From Aquimarina algicola (GTDB lineage Bacteria; Bacteroidota; Bacteroidia; Flavobacteriales; Flavobacteriaceae), in assembly GCF_006443095.1 (NCBI RefSeq), contig NZ_VFWZ01000004.1:372450-436449 (forward strand): a DNA stretch of 64,000 nt. Reading direction: 5' to 3'. Below are positions 1-9,800 of this stretch, piece after piece. The notes beneath the pieces are model-generated. The model was not told the origin of the DNA. It worked only from the letters and a program-made list of their open reading frames with translations, and did not search any database. The position numbers were made by a program, and so were the translations under genes. The first letter of the stretch is position 1; every line of letters begins with the position of its first letter.

Positions 1-351
1 AATATCTTTGGCACTGATGACCATTTGTATTGTCATGGGTTTGTTACTATTGCCATCATAATCCTGTGCATAGTGCAAACAGTATGCATCTTTGAACTCC
101 ATCGATTGTAGTGTAGACATACTATCATTATTATAGAATATAATTTTACCATTTTTGGTCAGTGTAGAAGATACTGCCCATTCTGCAAACAAGTCTGCTT
201 TTTTTTCATATCGAAGAGCGATAGTAAACTTGCCAGCTATTGGTGCAGAGTTAGGTCTACCATTATAATCACTGTTTTGATCTATTGCAGAGGTACATCT
301 GTCTAATATAAAAGTATGGCCGTCTATTTCGAGTTTTGATAAAAATGACAT
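1..351 (-). CDS. tssD: Type VI secretion tube protein TssD/Hcp (Bacteroidota type), 3' end cut by window
   Basis: The reverse complement from the ATG at 351-349 is open for 117 codons to the window edge. It begins MSFLSKLEIDGHTFILDRC and continues with an IDQNSDYNGRPNS segment and a WAVSSTLTKNGKI segment. This is the pattern of the Bacteroidota Hcp/TssD family (subtype iii T6SS), whose members are about 130 residues, so only a short C-terminus should be missing. The protein is expected to form the hexameric-ring inner tube ejected by the contractile sheath. It is not in the supplied reading-frame list because it is truncated. Its presence fits the vgrG/PAAR modules at 36-50 kb, although it is 36 kb away and may be one of several orphan hcp copies. 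Family assignment is from recognised sequence pattern; the role is established for the family. Confidence 0.85.
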   Translation of the reverse strand, partial: MSFLSKLEIDGHTFILDRCTSAIDQNSDYNGRPNSAPIAGKFTIALRYEKKADLFAEWAVSSTLTKNGKIIFYNNDSMSTLQSMEFKDAYCLHYAQDYDGNSNKPMTIQMVISAKDI

Positions 352-471
352 GGTTTTAAAAAAAATTAAGGTTTAAAGAATCATTACATGTTATACATCA
401 ATAGACGATTAGGCATATAATAATATGAATATGCTTTAGTGTTTACTTGAATCGTTATGTTTGGGAATGGG

Positions 472-754
472 TTAGCTTCTTACAAAAAAGCCCAGCGCTT
501 CTAGTAATTCGGGGTGTTTTTTGAGCGCTACTTTTGCAATTTTCTTAAAATTACGCACCCAGTCCTTAAGATCGTCAAAGGCTTCGTTTTTATCACGAGT
601 AGCTTGCTGTGACTCTGCATTCTCTTTTTCGTATAATTTACGAGCATCTTTAGCAGCCTTATATAAGGTTTTCTACCTTGATTAAGGTGTAGTTGATTAA
701 TGCTGTATGTGTACCTTCTAAACGATCCGCTTCAGACTGCCTCGTCCTTTTCAT
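472..754 (-). pseudogene. Frameshifted remnant of a small helical Flavobacteriia protein
   Basis: Reading the minus strand from the ATG at 754-752 gives 31 codons starting MKRTRQSEADRLEGTHTALI and then a TAA at 661-659. After a one-base shift near an AAAA run, the reading continues as KAAKDARKLYEKENAESQQA ... VRNFKKIAKVALKKHPELLE ... and stops at the TAA at 474-472. Together the halves would make a charged, helical protein of about 92 residues. The continuity of lysine/glutamate-rich helical sequence across the shift is the evidence for a broken gene rather than two unrelated frames. The frame breaks inside a 12-bp palindrome (657-668, ccttatataagg). The function is unknown. Its place just upstream of the Hcp gene and in the same direction could mean a T6SS accessory role, but that is inference. 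A sequencing error in the A-run is an alternative. Confidence 0.5.
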
Positions 755-1020
755 AAATATTGAGTTTTTGTGTTATAGTGAGATAAAACTAGTAATATTC
801 TTTAACTAGATGACATTCTGGTTAGGTTTTTTTCTACAAACTGATAAATTTTGTGGTATCACCGTAACATTGGTAATTTTTAACGTATATTTTTGATTGT
901 TTACACACAAAATGTAGTAAACTGCATTATCCCAATACTGTCTTTATATGAAAAATGTATTATTTGATGTTATAGTGAATTGCCTTTCTGTAAAATGAAG
1001 TACTTCAACATAAAGTGAGT

Positions 1021-1080
1021 CAAATCATGTAAAATTGAATCAAATCACGTCATTTTGATTTGAGCTAAATCATGTAATTT
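1021..1080. repeat. Imperfect 20-bp tandem repeat in an otherwise empty intergenic region (755-1120)
   Basis: Positions 1021-1040 (caaatcatgtaaaattgaat) and 1041-1060 (caaatcacgtcattttgatt) are imperfect copies of a 20-bp unit. A third partial copy lies at 1066-1080 (taaatcatgtaattt). The unit also contains inverted AATCAAA/TTTGATT elements. The rest of the 366-bp gap between the remnant at 472-754 and pyrD shows no open frame of note. The repeats could be binding sites for a regulator or simply AT-rich drift. Confidence 0.4.
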
Positions 1081-1120
1081 CTGATGATTTATCCTCAAAA
1101 CAATTGTTAAAAAAACAATA

Positions 1121-2143
1121 TTAATTGCGCAATAAAGATTTGTTGATGTCTTTGATCAACTTTGGACCTTCATAAATAAAACCGGTATACAATTGAACCA
1201 AACTGGCTCCTGCTTCTATCTTTTCTAGAGCATCCTGCGCACTATGTATCCCTCCAACTCCTATAATCGGAAAAGCTTTGTTACTTTTTTCTGATAGAAA
1301 CCGAATCACTTCTGTAGCACGATTAGTTAGAGGTTTACCACTCAACCCTCCATTTTCTTTGGTCACTTCGGGATTAGAATTAAGATTTTCTCTAGAAATT
1401 GTAGTATTGGTAGCGATCACACCTGCTATTTTGGTATCTTTTACAATATCAATAATATCTAATAGTTGATCATTACTCAAATCCGGAGCTATCTTAAGCA
1501 AAACAGGCTTTGGATTCTGTTTTTCTTTATTTTTAGATTGTAATGTATTAAGCAATTCTGTTAAAGGTTCTTTATCCTGCAAAGCTCTTAGGTTAGGGGT
1601 ATTTGGCGAACTTACATTGACTACGAAATAATCTACATGATCAAAAAGCGCATCAAAACATATCTTATAATCCTCTACTGCATTTTCGTTAGGTGTGACT
1701 TTATTCTTGCCGATATTCCCCCCGATCAAAACCCCCTTATTCTTTTTTAATCGTTGTACAGCTTCTGTTACTCCTCCATTATTAAACCCCATTCGGTTGA
1801 TAATAGCACTATCTTTTTTGAGCCTGAATAGCCTTTGCTTAGGGTTACCGGGTTGCGCTTTGGGAGTAAGTGTTCCTATTTCTACAAAACCAAAACCAAA
1901 ATTTGACAACTCATTAAACAGTTTTGCATCTTTATCAAACCCTGCTGCAAGACCTACCGGATTTTTAAAAGTAAGCCCAAAAACAGTACGTTCTAATCTT
2001 GGATCGTTAACTTGGTATATACTTCTGAAAATCGAAGGAAATAAAGGAATTTTAGAAAGAATACGAACCATTTTGAATGTAAAATGATGTACACTTTCCG
2101 GATCAAATAAAAATAATATGGGTCTCAACAGAAGTTTATACAT
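1121..2143 (-). CDS. pyrD: Dihydroorotate dehydrogenase, quinone-dependent class 2
   Basis: The gene encodes 340 residues, the normal size for class 2 dihydroorotate dehydrogenase, which oxidises dihydroorotate to orotate in pyrimidine synthesis and passes electrons to membrane quinone. The N-terminal ~40 residues form the amphipathic/hydrophobic membrane-association segment that separates class 2 from class 1. FMN-site motifs are visible: [12 protein letters not shown] (61-72), NRMGFNN (116-122), and GVGGIHS (295-301) near the phosphate site. [12 protein letters not shown] (~175-186) holds the catalytic serine of class 2. It is read alone on the minus strand. The region 3' of the TonB receptor gene contains a terminator, so pyrD probably has its own promoter in 2144-2219. 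Nothing is anomalous in length or motifs. Confidence 0.96.
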   Translation of the reverse strand: MYKLLLRPILFLFDPESVHHFTFKMVRILSKIPLFPSIFRSIYQVNDPRLERTVFGLTFKNPVGLAAGFDKDAKLFNELSNFGFGFVEIGTLTPKAQPGNPKQRLFRLKKDSAIINRMGFNNGGVTEAVQRLKKNKGVLIGGNIGKNKVTPNENAVEDYKICFDALFDHVDYFVVNVSSPNTPNLRALQDKEPLTELLNTLQSKNKEKQNPKPVLLKIAPDLSNDQLLDIIDIVKDTKIAGVIATNTTISRENLNSNPEVTKENGGLSGKPLTNRATEVIRFLSEKSNKAFPIIGVGGIHSAQDALEKIEAGASLVQLYTGFIYEGPKLIKDINKSLLRN

Positions 2144-2219
2144 GTCTATGGATTTGCTTGCGCAAAAATATAAGTTTAGCTATGAAATGAGAAGTGATTT
2201 TGTCAAGAATATAAAAACA

Positions 2220-2252
2220 AAAAGATCCCAAACTCAGTTTCGGGATCTTTTT
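2220..2252 (-). terminator. Rho-independent terminator of the TonB receptor gene
   Basis: The arms AAAAGATCCC (2220-2229) and GGGATCTTTT (2242-2251) form a 10-bp stem. On the minus strand the stem is followed by TTTTTGTTTTTA. The hairpin lies about 70 bp downstream of the minus-strand TonB receptor stop and upstream of pyrD, so it insulates the two genes. Confidence 0.75.
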
Positions 2253-2318
2253 ATATCTTAATACCTTTACGAGTAACGCAAAAGTGTGGTATTATTTACA
2301 CTAAATTATCTTACTGTT

Positions 2319-5222
2319 CTATTTCAATACAAAGTTTACTCTTGCAAACAAAAACCGTCCGCCGATACCAAATTGCTGTGCTCTTCTAGACCAATCAAAC
2401 CTACCACTACTTCTGTTATTTTGATTTCCGTCTACACCTGGTTCAAGGTCTTGATCTGCTCTATCAGGATAGATATCTAATAGATTATTGGCCCCTACTG
2501 TAACTGTAAAGTTTTCTGACACCTTATATCCAAAAGAAAGATCTGTTACTACTTTTGCCTCAAATACTTGTTGTCTCTCTACAATATCTGTGGCTTCTGT
2601 AACCTCGCCAAAATATACATTTCTAAGAAATACATTAAACTTGTTTGCTACCAAATTGTTAGACAAGTTAATTTTGGTTCTTGGCACGGCTTCTTCTAGA
2701 TACACTCTACTATCTTCAGGAAAATAGGTTTCGACCAATCCGGCATTTTCTAAAACTTCTGAAGCTTTTATATCTCCTACTTTTCTGGTTTGAGAAAAAG
2801 TAGCTGCAAGATCAGATTTTAATTCCATCGCAGATCCTATTGGTGTTTTGTGGGTAATCACAATATCTAACCCTTTGGATTCTGTATCAATAGCATTGGC
2901 AAAGAAAGCGGCTCTGGTCGCATTGGCTTGTGCAAGTAGGTTATCTAACTCTGTTCCTGTTCCCGGTCCTTGAAATTGTCCCGTAAATACGACTCTATCA
3001 TCTATTGCTACAAAATACCCATCTACAGTAACTGATAGATTAAGATCCGGGATTTTTGCAGTTGCTCCCAAACTAATACTACGAGAAGTCTCTTCTTTTA
3101 ATTGTGGAATTCCCAATAAATTAGCCGCCCTGCTATCATTTGCAAACGTTCCTACCTCTTGTGGATTCCCTTCATTATCAAAAATAGTAGATGTCGAATT
3201 AAAATTTAATTGATGTAATGATGGAGCTCTAAAACCTGTATTAGCAGCAGCTCTAAGGTTTATATTATCTGTCAACTTATATCGTGTAGCTAATTTAAAA
3301 TTTAAAGTAGATCCAAAATCGCTATAGTCTTCAAAACGAGTGGCAAAACTTACTAAGAATTTCTCGGTAATATCAGCTTCGAGATCAAGGTATCCTGCAA
3401 CACTAGTACGATCTCTTGACAATTCGTTTGCCGGGCTAAATCCAGGAAAAACCTGTGATGCTCCCGGTCGTGATCGTCCAAAAAAGTCTGTTGGAGCCGT
3501 CTGAGTAGCACTTATAATAGGTAATCCTGCTACATCATATTGTGTATACGATTCTTCTTCTCCTGCAATAATCTCATAATTTTCTAAACGGTGTTCTGCT
3601 CCAAAAGCTACATTAAACCCCGCTAGTACATCCTCGTAATACTTTGTAATATCGAGGTTAGTTGTATTCTGTAAAAAAGAAAAACCTCCTGCATCAAAAG
3701 TAGTCGGTGTCGCATTCAAAAGAGAAGCATTTGAGGTATTGGATATGGTATACAGAAAACTATTTTTACCGTAGGTATTACTAAAATCAACATCCCAATC
3801 TCCTATTTTCCCTTTGATTCCTATGGCAATGGATCGATCTGTAATCTTTGAGTTGATTTCTGGTAAAAATCCATTAAGATATGCCGGAGTAAAGGTTCTA
3901 CTTTGATTGGGCAATCTATAAAAACCTGCAGAATTACCTCTTCTAGAACTAATCCCGGCAAAAGAGTACAGTTCTGTACCTTCATCATCCAACGGTAAAG
4001 AAAAGTTTGCAAATAATCGCCCTCCTCTCAATTCTGACTGCCCTACTCTCATGTTGTAATCGCTACGTTGCTGCCCTCTTGCTGCAAGTTCTGCATCGGT
4101 AACATCAACATTCAAAATAGTTTGCAGTTCTTCTAGAGATGTCGCTCCTTGTATATCAGATTGTAACTGTGTAGAAAAATGATCTACAGAAGAAGCAAAA
4201 TTCTGAATATCTGATAAGCTCGTTTCTAATGCAAATAAATCTGCTCCTGCTCTAGAAGCTTCAAACTCTATAGCATTATAAGCATTAAAAATATCCCCTT
4301 CCCATTCTCTCATTCTGCTATAAAAATCCCTATAATCAAAATCGCCACTAAAATTAATGAACCCTCCTTTATCCCCAAGAGGTAATCCATAGCTTGCTGC
4401 TACATTGATCGTTTCACCGTCAACGCCACCGGTTTGGCTTTCTGCATTTCTAGAAAAATTAGCCCCTCCGGTAATAGAAACATTAAGTTCGTTTACACTT
4501 TTATTAAGAACAATATTTATGACTCCGGCTATTGCATCTGATCCATATTGTGCTGCGGCACCATCTCTTAATACTTCAATTCTTTGTATCGCTGCTGCGG
4601 GAATAGCATTAAGGTCTGTACCTACACTACCTCGACCAAAAGTACCGTTTACATTAATAAGTGATGTAGTATGGCGTCTCTTTCCATTGATCAAGACTAA
4701 AACCTGATCTGGTCCCAAACCTCTTAGCGAAGCTGGATCAATATGATCTGTACCATCGGAAATGGTTTGAGTATTTGACGAAAAAGATGGTGCTACAAAG
4801 TTTAATAGTTGATTAAGATTAACCTGCGGAGAAGCATTTGCCAGTTCTTTGATATCTAATACATCTATAGGAACAGGATTATCTACAACTGTACGATTTA
4901 GGTTTCTCGTACCAACCAAAACGATTTCATCAAGCGAAACTCCCGGTTGAAGTGTAACATCTACAACCGAACCTGAAACTGCCATCTCTTTTGTTTCAAA
5001 CCCTACATAAGAAAACACTAACACTTGATCAGTACTTGCTTGAATTCTATATTTACCATCAAAATCTGTAATCGTTCCAGTACTCGTACCTTTGACCACA
5101 ACAGAAACCCCTGGCAAAGGTTGTGCTTGGTCATCTAAAACTGTTCCGTTAATTTCTTGTGCAAAAGATTGTAGTACTAACCCCAAAGAAAACAATACTA
5201 CAATGATGTAATGTCTAAACAT
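2319..5222 (-). CDS. TonB-dependent outer-membrane receptor with N-terminal carboxypeptidase-regulatory-like domain
   Basis: The gene encodes 967 residues with a Sec signal peptide (residues 1-21, cleaved near QSFAQ). A carboxypeptidase-D-regulatory-like beta-sandwich follows (~23-95; [41 protein letters not shown]). Next comes a plug domain (~110-245) with [11 protein letters not shown] and [20 protein letters not shown], then a long 22-strand-type beta-barrel ending FARVNFVLK. Such receptors import siderophores, cobalamin, oligosaccharides or peptides across the outer membrane using TonB-ExbBD energy. No SusD-like gene follows, so this is not a classical SusCD pair. The substrate cannot be told from sequence. 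The gene is transcribed alone, divergently from pepT, with a terminator at 2220-2252. Confidence 0.93.
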   Translation of the reverse strand: MFRHYIIVVLFSLGLVLQSFAQEINGTVLDDQAQPLPGVSVVVKGTSTGTITDFDGKYRIQASTDQVLVFSYVGFETKEMAVSGSVVDVTLQPGVSLDEIVLVGTRNLNRTVVDNPVPIDVLDIKELANASPQVNLNQLLNFVAPSFSSNTQTISDGTDHIDPASLRGLGPDQVLVLINGKRRHTTSLINVNGTFGRGSVGTDLNAIPAAAIQRIEVLRDGAAAQYGSDAIAGVINIVLNKSVNELNVSITGGANFSRNAESQTGGVDGETINVAASYGLPLGDKGGFINFSGDFDYRDFYSRMREWEGDIFNAYNAIEFEASRAGADLFALETSLSDIQNFASSVDHFSTQLQSDIQGATSLEELQTILNVDVTDAELAARGQQRSDYNMRVGQSELRGGRLFANFSLPLDDEGTELYSFAGISSRRGNSAGFYRLPNQSRTFTPAYLNGFLPEINSKITDRSIAIGIKGKIGDWDVDFSNTYGKNSFLYTISNTSNASLLNATPTTFDAGGFSFLQNTTNLDITKYYEDVLAGFNVAFGAEHRLENYEIIAGEEESYTQYDVAGLPIISATQTAPTDFFGRSRPGASQVFPGFSPANELSRDRTSVAGYLDLEADITEKFLVSFATRFEDYSDFGSTLNFKLATRYKLTDNINLRAAANTGFRAPSLHQLNFNSTSTIFDNEGNPQEVGTFANDSRAANLLGIPQLKEETSRSISLGATAKIPDLNLSVTVDGYFVAIDDRVVFTGQFQGPGTGTELDNLLAQANATRAAFFANAIDTESKGLDIVITHKTPIGSAMELKSDLAATFSQTRKVGDIKASEVLENAGLVETYFPEDSRVYLEEAVPRTKINLSNNLVANKFNVFLRNVYFGEVTEATDIVERQQVFEAKVVTDLSFGYKVSENFTVTVGANNLLDIYPDRADQDLEPGVDGNQNNRSSGRFDWSRRAQQFGIGGRFLFARVNFVLK

Positions 5223-5314
5223 AATTATATTTTTGATTAATAAATGATTTGTTAATTTTAAATGTAATTGAAAACAATCAATACATTAACTTATTTTTAA
5301 TATAATTAACACTA

Positions 5315-5350
5315 TTAATACTTAAAGCTTAAACAAACTTAAAGTATTAA
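5315..5350. promoter_or_regulatory. Inverted repeat in the TonB-receptor/pepT divergent region
   Basis: TTAATACTTAAAG (5315-5327) and CTTAAAGTATTAA (5338-5350) are inverted copies of a 13-bp arm with one mismatch and a 10-bp spacer. The repeat sits about 29 bp before the pepT ATG, between two divergent genes, where an operator would be expected. A chance palindrome in AT-rich DNA cannot be excluded. Confidence 0.35.
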
Positions 5351-5378
5351 CCAAAATAATTGAATTTTACACAAAGTG

Positions 5379-6620
5379 ATGATTTCAAAAAAACATATTA
5401 CAGATAGATTCGTAAGTTATGTGACTATCGATACCGAAAGTGATCCCAAGAGTGAAACCACCCCGAGTACTGCAAAACAATGGGATCTTGCCAATGCACT
5501 CGTTGAAGAATTAAAAAGTATTGGATTAGAAGATGTAAGCATAGATGAGAATGCTTATATCATGGCTACTTTGCCGGCTAATATAAATGAAGATGTTCCT
5601 ACAATAGGATTTATTTCTCATTTTGATACAAGTCCTGATTTTACAGGAGCAAATGTAAAACCTCAAATTATTGAAGAATATGATGGAAAAGATATTCTAT
5701 TAAATGAAAAAGAGAGTATTATTTTATCTCCTGATGATTTTCAAGACTTAAGACAATATAAAGGACAGACACTAATCACTACAGATGGCACTACATTGCT
5801 GGGCGCAGATGATAAAGCCGGGATCACAGAAATTGTTACCGCTATGGAATATCTGGTACAACATCCGGAAATAAAACATGGTAAAATTCGTGTTGGATTC
5901 ACACCCGACGAAGAGATTGGTCGTGGTGCTCATAAGTTTGATGTATCCAAATTTGGAGCTGATTGGGCATACACAATGGATGGAAGTCAAATCGGAGAAT
6001 TAGAATACGAAAATTTTAATGCAGCAGGCGCAAATGTGGTCATTAAAGGAAAAATTGTACATCCCGGATATGCTAAAGGCAAACTAGTGAATAGTATGTA
6101 TATCGCACAAGATTTTATCAATTCGCTCCCAAGAATGGAAACTCCTGAGCACACTAGTGATCGTGAAGGTTTTTTCCATTTACACAATATGAATGGTGAT
6201 GTAGAAAAAACAGAATTACAATATATCATCAGGGATCATGACAGAGAGCATTTTGAAGCCAGAAAAGAAGTCATGATCAAATTAGCAAATGATATCAATT
6301 CTCAATATGGTAAAGAAGTAATTACAATTGATATCAAAGATCAATATTATAATATGAGAGAAAAAATAGAGCCTGTGATGCATATTGTTGATATTGCAGA
6401 AGAAGCTATGAAATCTTTAGATATTAAACCTCTTATAAAACCTATACGTGGTGGTACTGATGGGTCGCAATTAAGTTTTATGGGGCTTCCTAGCCCTAAT
6501 ATTTTTGCTGGAGGACATAATTTTCATGGCAGATATGAGTACGTCCCAGTTGAGAGTATGATAAAAGCAGTAGAAGTAATTGTAAAAATTGCCGAACTTA
6601 CTACAAAGTACAAAGCCTAA
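5379..6620 (+). CDS. pepT: Peptidase T (tripeptide aminopeptidase, M20 family)
   Basis: The gene encodes about 413 residues, close to the ~410 of PepT. It removes the N-terminal residue from tripeptides in the cytosol using a two-zinc site. Metal and catalytic motifs are in order: SHFDTSPDF (first His and Asp), LLGADDKAG (bridging Asp), [15 protein letters not shown] (catalytic Glu and ligand Glu), YTMDGS (ligand Asp), and [11 protein letters not shown] and [13 protein letters not shown] near the C-terminus. I chose the ATG at 5379; a GTG directly before it (5376) keeps the same frame and would add one residue. It is a single-gene unit followed by a hairpin shared with yajC on the opposite strand. 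Confidence 0.95.
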   Translation: MISKKHITDRFVSYVTIDTESDPKSETTPSTAKQWDLANALVEELKSIGLEDVSIDENAYIMATLPANINEDVPTIGFISHFDTSPDFTGANVKPQIIEEYDGKDILLNEKESIILSPDDFQDLRQYKGQTLITTDGTTLLGADDKAGITEIVTAMEYLVQHPEIKHGKIRVGFTPDEEIGRGAHKFDVSKFGADWAYTMDGSQIGELEYENFNAAGANVVIKGKIVHPGYAKGKLVNSMYIAQDFINSLPRMETPEHTSDREGFFHLHNMNGDVEKTELQYIIRDHDREHFEARKEVMIKLANDINSQYGKEVITIDIKDQYYNMREKIEPVMHIVDIAEEAMKSLDIKPLIKPIRGGTDGSQLSFMGLPSPNIFAGGHNFHGRYEYVPVESMIKAVEVIVKIAELTTKYKA

Positions 6621-6642
6621 GAAAAAAAACATTTATCTAAAT

Positions 6643-6675
6643 AAAAAAGAGGAATTCTGAGAACTCCTCTTTTTT
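6643..6675. terminator. Bidirectional terminator between pepT and yajC
   Basis: An A-run followed by GAGGA ... TCCTC and a T-run (AAAAAAGAGGAattctgagaacTCCTCTTTTTT) sits between convergent genes, 22 bp after pepT and 20 bp from the yajC stop. It has A- and T-tracts on both sides, so it can stop transcription from either direction. Confidence 0.8.
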
Positions 6676-6694
6676 ATTTTTATGTCTAGCTGTA

Positions 6695-6988
6695 TTACTT
6701 TTTTGTAGTAGCAGGTTGATTCAATTTTTGGCTCATCTCTAGAGAAATTGCCGACTTATCGTATGTAAGTTTACCAGCTCCTGTTTCTATAATAACAGCA
6801 TTATTTTTTTCACTGAAATCAAAGATTTTTCCATGAAGACCGCTTTTTGTTACAACTCGATCTCCTTTTTTTAAGTCTTCAGTAAATTTTTTCTCCTTTT
6901 TAGCTTTTTGCATTTGCGGACGTATCATAAAAAAATACATCACTACAAATATTAGTATAAAAGGGAGAAATTGTTGAATTTGATCCAT
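6695..6988 (-). CDS. yajC: Sec translocon accessory protein YajC
   Basis: The gene encodes 97 residues with one N-terminal membrane helix (residues ~8-24, FLPFILIFVVMYFFMIRPQ). The diagnostic FFMIRPQMQKAKK junction follows, then the cytosolic KGDRVVTKSGLHGKI segment. YajC joins SecDF-YidC at the holotranslocon. It is the last gene of nusB-DUF1573-yajC on the minus strand, starting only 6 bp after the DUF1573 stop. That order is common in Flavobacteriia. Length and motif order are typical. Confidence 0.95.
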   Translation of the reverse strand: MDQIQQFLPFILIFVVMYFFMIRPQMQKAKKEKKFTEDLKKGDRVVTKSGLHGKIFDFSEKNNAVIIETGAGKLTYDKSAISLEMSQKLNQPATTKK

Positions 6989-6994
6989 ATTATA

Positions 6995-7474
6995 TTATTC
7001 GCTTACTGGTGTTCCGCTTGCAGGTTTAGCTTTTGGAGTTACCATTGCTTTGATTTTGATAATTTCTTTACCAGCTTCAGTATTAGCAGTAATTGTAACT
7101 TGCTTTATTTGCTGATTTGGCTTTCCGCTAGAGTTAAATTTTACTAACATTTCTCCGGTTGCACCTGGAGCGATAGGTTGTTTTGGCCATTCTGGTACTG
7201 TACAACCACAACTTCCTTTTGCGCTTACAATTACTAGAGGAGCTTTTCCTGTGTTGGTAAATGCAAATTTATGTTCTACAACATCACCTTCGTTGATATT
7301 ACCAAAATCATGCTCGGTTTCTGAAAATTGCATTACAGGAAAGTCTGTACTTTTAGCATCACGATCTGCTGCTATTTCTACATTTTCTTCGTTAACTTTT
7401 TCTGCCGCTTTATCTTTGCATGATACAAATGTCATGGCAAAAACTCCAGCTAAAATCAAGATTCCTTTTTTCAT
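6995..7474 (-). CDS. DUF1573 lipoprotein
   Basis: The gene encodes 159 residues with a signal peptide and lipobox (GVFAMTFVSC, Cys20), so a lipid-anchored envelope protein is expected. The body matches DUF1573: FSETEHDFGNINEGDVVEHK, FTNTGKAPLVIVSAKGSCGC and a TVPEWPKQPIAPGATGEM segment. This is an ASH/Ig-like beta-sandwich fold widespread in Bacteroidota. Its function is not established. It lies between nusB and yajC in the same direction with short gaps and is likely co-transcribed with them. The two close cysteines in GSCGCTVP are a family hallmark. Confidence 0.9.
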   Translation of the reverse strand: MKKGILILAGVFAMTFVSCKDKAAEKVNEENVEIAADRDAKSTDFPVMQFSETEHDFGNINEGDVVEHKFAFTNTGKAPLVIVSAKGSCGCTVPEWPKQPIAPGATGEMLVKFNSSGKPNQQIKQVTITANTEAGKEIIKIKAMVTPKAKPASGTPVSE

Positions 7475-7525
7475 TACTTGGGTTTTTAATTAATTTGAGG
7501 GTTAAAAATACTATTTTTTCTAATA

Positions 7526-8470
7526 TTACATAAGCCCACGGCCTACTTTATGCAATTTACCATTTTCTGTGTATTCTTTAGATATTTTATCCAAAATACC
7601 ATTAATAAAAATACTGCTTTTAGGAGTACTATACTCTTTTGCTATTTCTAAATATTCGTTAATTGTTACTTTTACCGGTATGGATGGAAACTTTACAAAC
7701 TCACAAATCGCCATTTTTATGATGGCTTTATCTAATTCTGCAATTCGATCTTTATCCCAATTAGGAGTTTTATTATCTATCTCTTTGGTAAACTCGGTAC
7801 TATTAAGTACTGTTTTTCGAAATATATCTTTGGTAAAATTTTTATCATCAATGTCTTTATATAGTTTTGGTAAAGACATATGCTCGTTATGAGAAGATTT
7901 TGTCTTACGCAACATTTTGATGATAGATGTATTTACTAAGGGCAAATCATCAATCCAAGTCAATTTTTTGTCCTCTATATATTCATACAATTTATCATTT
8001 GGAGCTATAATTTCTTTATAAATATCCAATATGAAATCTTTATCTTCTTTGAAAGATGTCATAGTTGTACTCATATAATCCGAATACAATTCACTATTTC
8101 GGATATCCTCCCATAGAATCTTGACATACTCATCATCTAGTTCCCAACAATTTAATTTTTTTCTTTCGATATCAGTTTTTAATTGAGTATTGTTTTGTAA
8201 TAACAATAATAACTGATTATTAACAAATTTTGTGTTAGGATTTTTTTCTTCTGATGTTGCTAGATACTTCTTTTGGCTTTTACTTAGAAAATCATCGGCA
8301 AGTTTTCTAATTTCTACCAGAAGTTGGAGATTTATAAGAAATAAATCATACATCTGATCTATACTATAAAAAAGAAATTTTTCTTCTTTATCAAGATTAT
8401 CACTTTGTGCCTGCCCCATCGCATAGAGAGACTGCATTACTTTTACTCGAATATGTCTTCTGGTTAACAT
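7526..8470 (-). CDS. nusB: Transcription antitermination factor NusB (long Bacteroidota form)
   Basis: The gene encodes 314 residues, about twice the E. coli NusB, as is usual in Bacteroidota where an N-terminal helical region precedes the RNA-binding core. The start MLTRRHIRVKVMQSLYAMGQ matches the NusB arginine-rich first helix. The C-terminal PVKVTINEYLEIAKEYSTPK then SSIFINGILDKI is the conserved NusB signature. NusB binds boxA with NusE (S10) and promotes rRNA antitermination. It is the first gene of the nusB-DUF1573-yajC unit, with a terminator upstream separating it from leucine dehydrogenase. Confidence 0.94.
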   Translation of the reverse strand: MLTRRHIRVKVMQSLYAMGQAQSDNLDKEEKFLFYSIDQMYDLFLINLQLLVEIRKLADDFLSKSQKKYLATSEEKNPNTKFVNNQLLLLLQNNTQLKTDIERKKLNCWELDDEYVKILWEDIRNSELYSDYMSTTMTSFKEDKDFILDIYKEIIAPNDKLYEYIEDKKLTWIDDLPLVNTSIIKMLRKTKSSHNEHMSLPKLYKDIDDKNFTKDIFRKTVLNSTEFTKEIDNKTPNWDKDRIAELDKAIIKMAICEFVKFPSIPVKVTINEYLEIAKEYSTPKSSIFINGILDKISKEYTENGKLHKVGRGLM

Positions 8471-8494
8471 AGAAAATTACAAAGAACTATACAT

Positions 8495-8531
8495 TAAAAA
8501 AGGGCGAAAGTTATTATTTACTTTTCGCCCT
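8495..8531 (-). terminator. Terminator of the leucine dehydrogenase gene
   Basis: AGGGCGAAAGT (8501-8511) pairs with ACTTTTCGCCCT (8520-8531), leaving one bulged T. On the minus strand the stem is followed by TTTTTTAAT. It sits about 30 bp beyond the stop of the minus-strand dehydrogenase gene and just before nusB. Confidence 0.8.
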
Positions 8532-8558
8532 GCAAAAATACTATTATTTTTAATCTAC

Positions 8559-9662
8559 CTACTTTAAATTCTCTTTTTTTCTAGCTAAAATTCTTTCTTC
8601 TGCTATACTTAGAGCTGCAGCATTCGTAGTGATGTTTGTTGCCTTAGCTTTATTAAGAATATCTAATGTAGTATTATAGATATTTTCTGTTTTAGTTTTG
8701 ATTTCATTTCTGTCGTATCCTGCAATCTCTGCAAATACATTGATAATACCTCCTGCATTAATTAAGAAATCAGGAGCATATACAATTCCTTTTTCTTGTA
8801 ACAATACACCGTGAGTGCTTTCGTTTGCTAATTGATTATTTGCTGCTCCTGCAATAACTTTTACCTTTAGTTTATTAATTGTATCATCATTTATGGTTGC
8901 TCCAAGTGCACATGGTGCATAGATATCCGCAGTTTCAGAATAAATATCATCTCCTTTGTAAATATGAGCTCCATATTTTGAACTTACTTCTTCTAGTCGT
9001 TCTTGATTAATATCACTAATAATAACTTCTGCACCTTCTTCTGCTGTTAGTCTTACTAGCTCTTCACCCACATGACCAATACCTTGTACAAGTATTCTCT
9101 TTCCTTTCAACTCATCACTTCCGTAAGAAAATTTGGCAGAAGCTTTCATTCCCATATATACTCCATACGCTGTAACAGGTGAAGGATTTCCTGCTCCTCC
9201 TTTTGATTCAGAAATACCTGTAACATATGGTGTAACTTCTCTTACTGTATCCATATCAGAGGTTTCCATCCCTACATCTTCAGCTGTATAATATTTCCCT
9301 CCAAGAGTATGTACAAACTTACCAAAACGTTTCATTAGCTCTGGGGTTTTTATTTTTTTGGGGTCTCCTATAATAACTGCTTTACCTCCACCTAAGTCGA
9401 GACCGGTAATAGCTGATTTATAAGTCATACCTCTTGATAATCTTAATACATCGTTCAATGCATCCCATTCTGTATTATAGTCATACATTCTAGTTCCTCC
9501 TAAAGCAGGTCCTAAAATTGTGTTATGCACACCAATTATTGCCTTCAAACCTGTATCTTTGTCTTGACAGAAAACAACTTGTTCATGATCATTGAATGAG
9601 AGTTGACCAAATACGGGAGCTTCTTTTTTTAATTGATTTGCAGTAAACACTTCTGTTATCAT
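8559..9662 (-). CDS. ldh: Leucine (Glu/Leu/Phe/Val-type) dehydrogenase
   Basis: About 367 residues are encoded from the ATG at 9662. A longer frame begins at 9734, but its 24 extra residues (MIKKCYFSESILN...) do not look like the family, which normally starts near MITEVFTANQLKKE. The catalytic/substrate region shows LGPALGGTRMYDY, SAITGLDLGGGKAVIIGDP (catalytic Lys) and YYTAEDVGM. The Rossmann motif is LVQGIGHVGEELV, and the substrate-specific YAPDFLINAGGIINVFAEI follows. The enzyme reversibly deaminates branched-chain amino acids to 2-oxo acids with NAD+, feeding branched-chain fatty acid synthesis typical of Bacteroidota. It has its own terminator and is divergent from the ABC exporter. Substrate preference (Leu vs Val/Phe) is inferred. 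Confidence 0.9.
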   Translation of the reverse strand: MITEVFTANQLKKEAPVFGQLSFNDHEQVVFCQDKDTGLKAIIGVHNTILGPALGGTRMYDYNTEWDALNDVLRLSRGMTYKSAITGLDLGGGKAVIIGDPKKIKTPELMKRFGKFVHTLGGKYYTAEDVGMETSDMDTVREVTPYVTGISESKGGAGNPSPVTAYGVYMGMKASAKFSYGSDELKGKRILVQGIGHVGEELVRLTAEEGAEVIISDINQERLEEVSSKYGAHIYKGDDIYSETADIYAPCALGATINDDTINKLKVKVIAGAANNQLANESTHGVLLQEKGIVYAPDFLINAGGIINVFAEIAGYDRNEIKTKTENIYNTTLDILNKAKATNITTNAAALSIAEERILARKKENLK

Positions 9663-9800
9663 AATTACAAAAATTAAAGTATTATATTGAATTATATTTA
9701 AAATAGATTCGCTAAAATAGCATTTTTTTATCAAAAATAAAGTTACTATCGCTAAATTTTACGAATTCACTAATAAAAACTTTAAAAATTCCTCTCATTT

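Noticed and set aside
1021..1080. CRISPR array
   Set aside because: Units are imperfect, adjacent without unique spacers, and only two to three copies exist; no cas genes are nearby.
1695..2087. 130-aa plus-strand frame opposite pyrD as a gene
   Set aside because: It lies wholly antisense to pyrD, has no family pattern or own signals, and its composition mirrors the pyrD codons.
2319..5222. SusC-SusD polysaccharide utilisation locus
   Set aside because: No SusD-like lipoprotein or glycoside hydrolase neighbours the receptor; the flanking genes are pyrD and pepT.
8559..9734. Longer 391-aa start for leucine dehydrogenase
   Set aside because: The extra N-terminal residues are unlike the family, and the ATG at 9662 gives the usual start and length.
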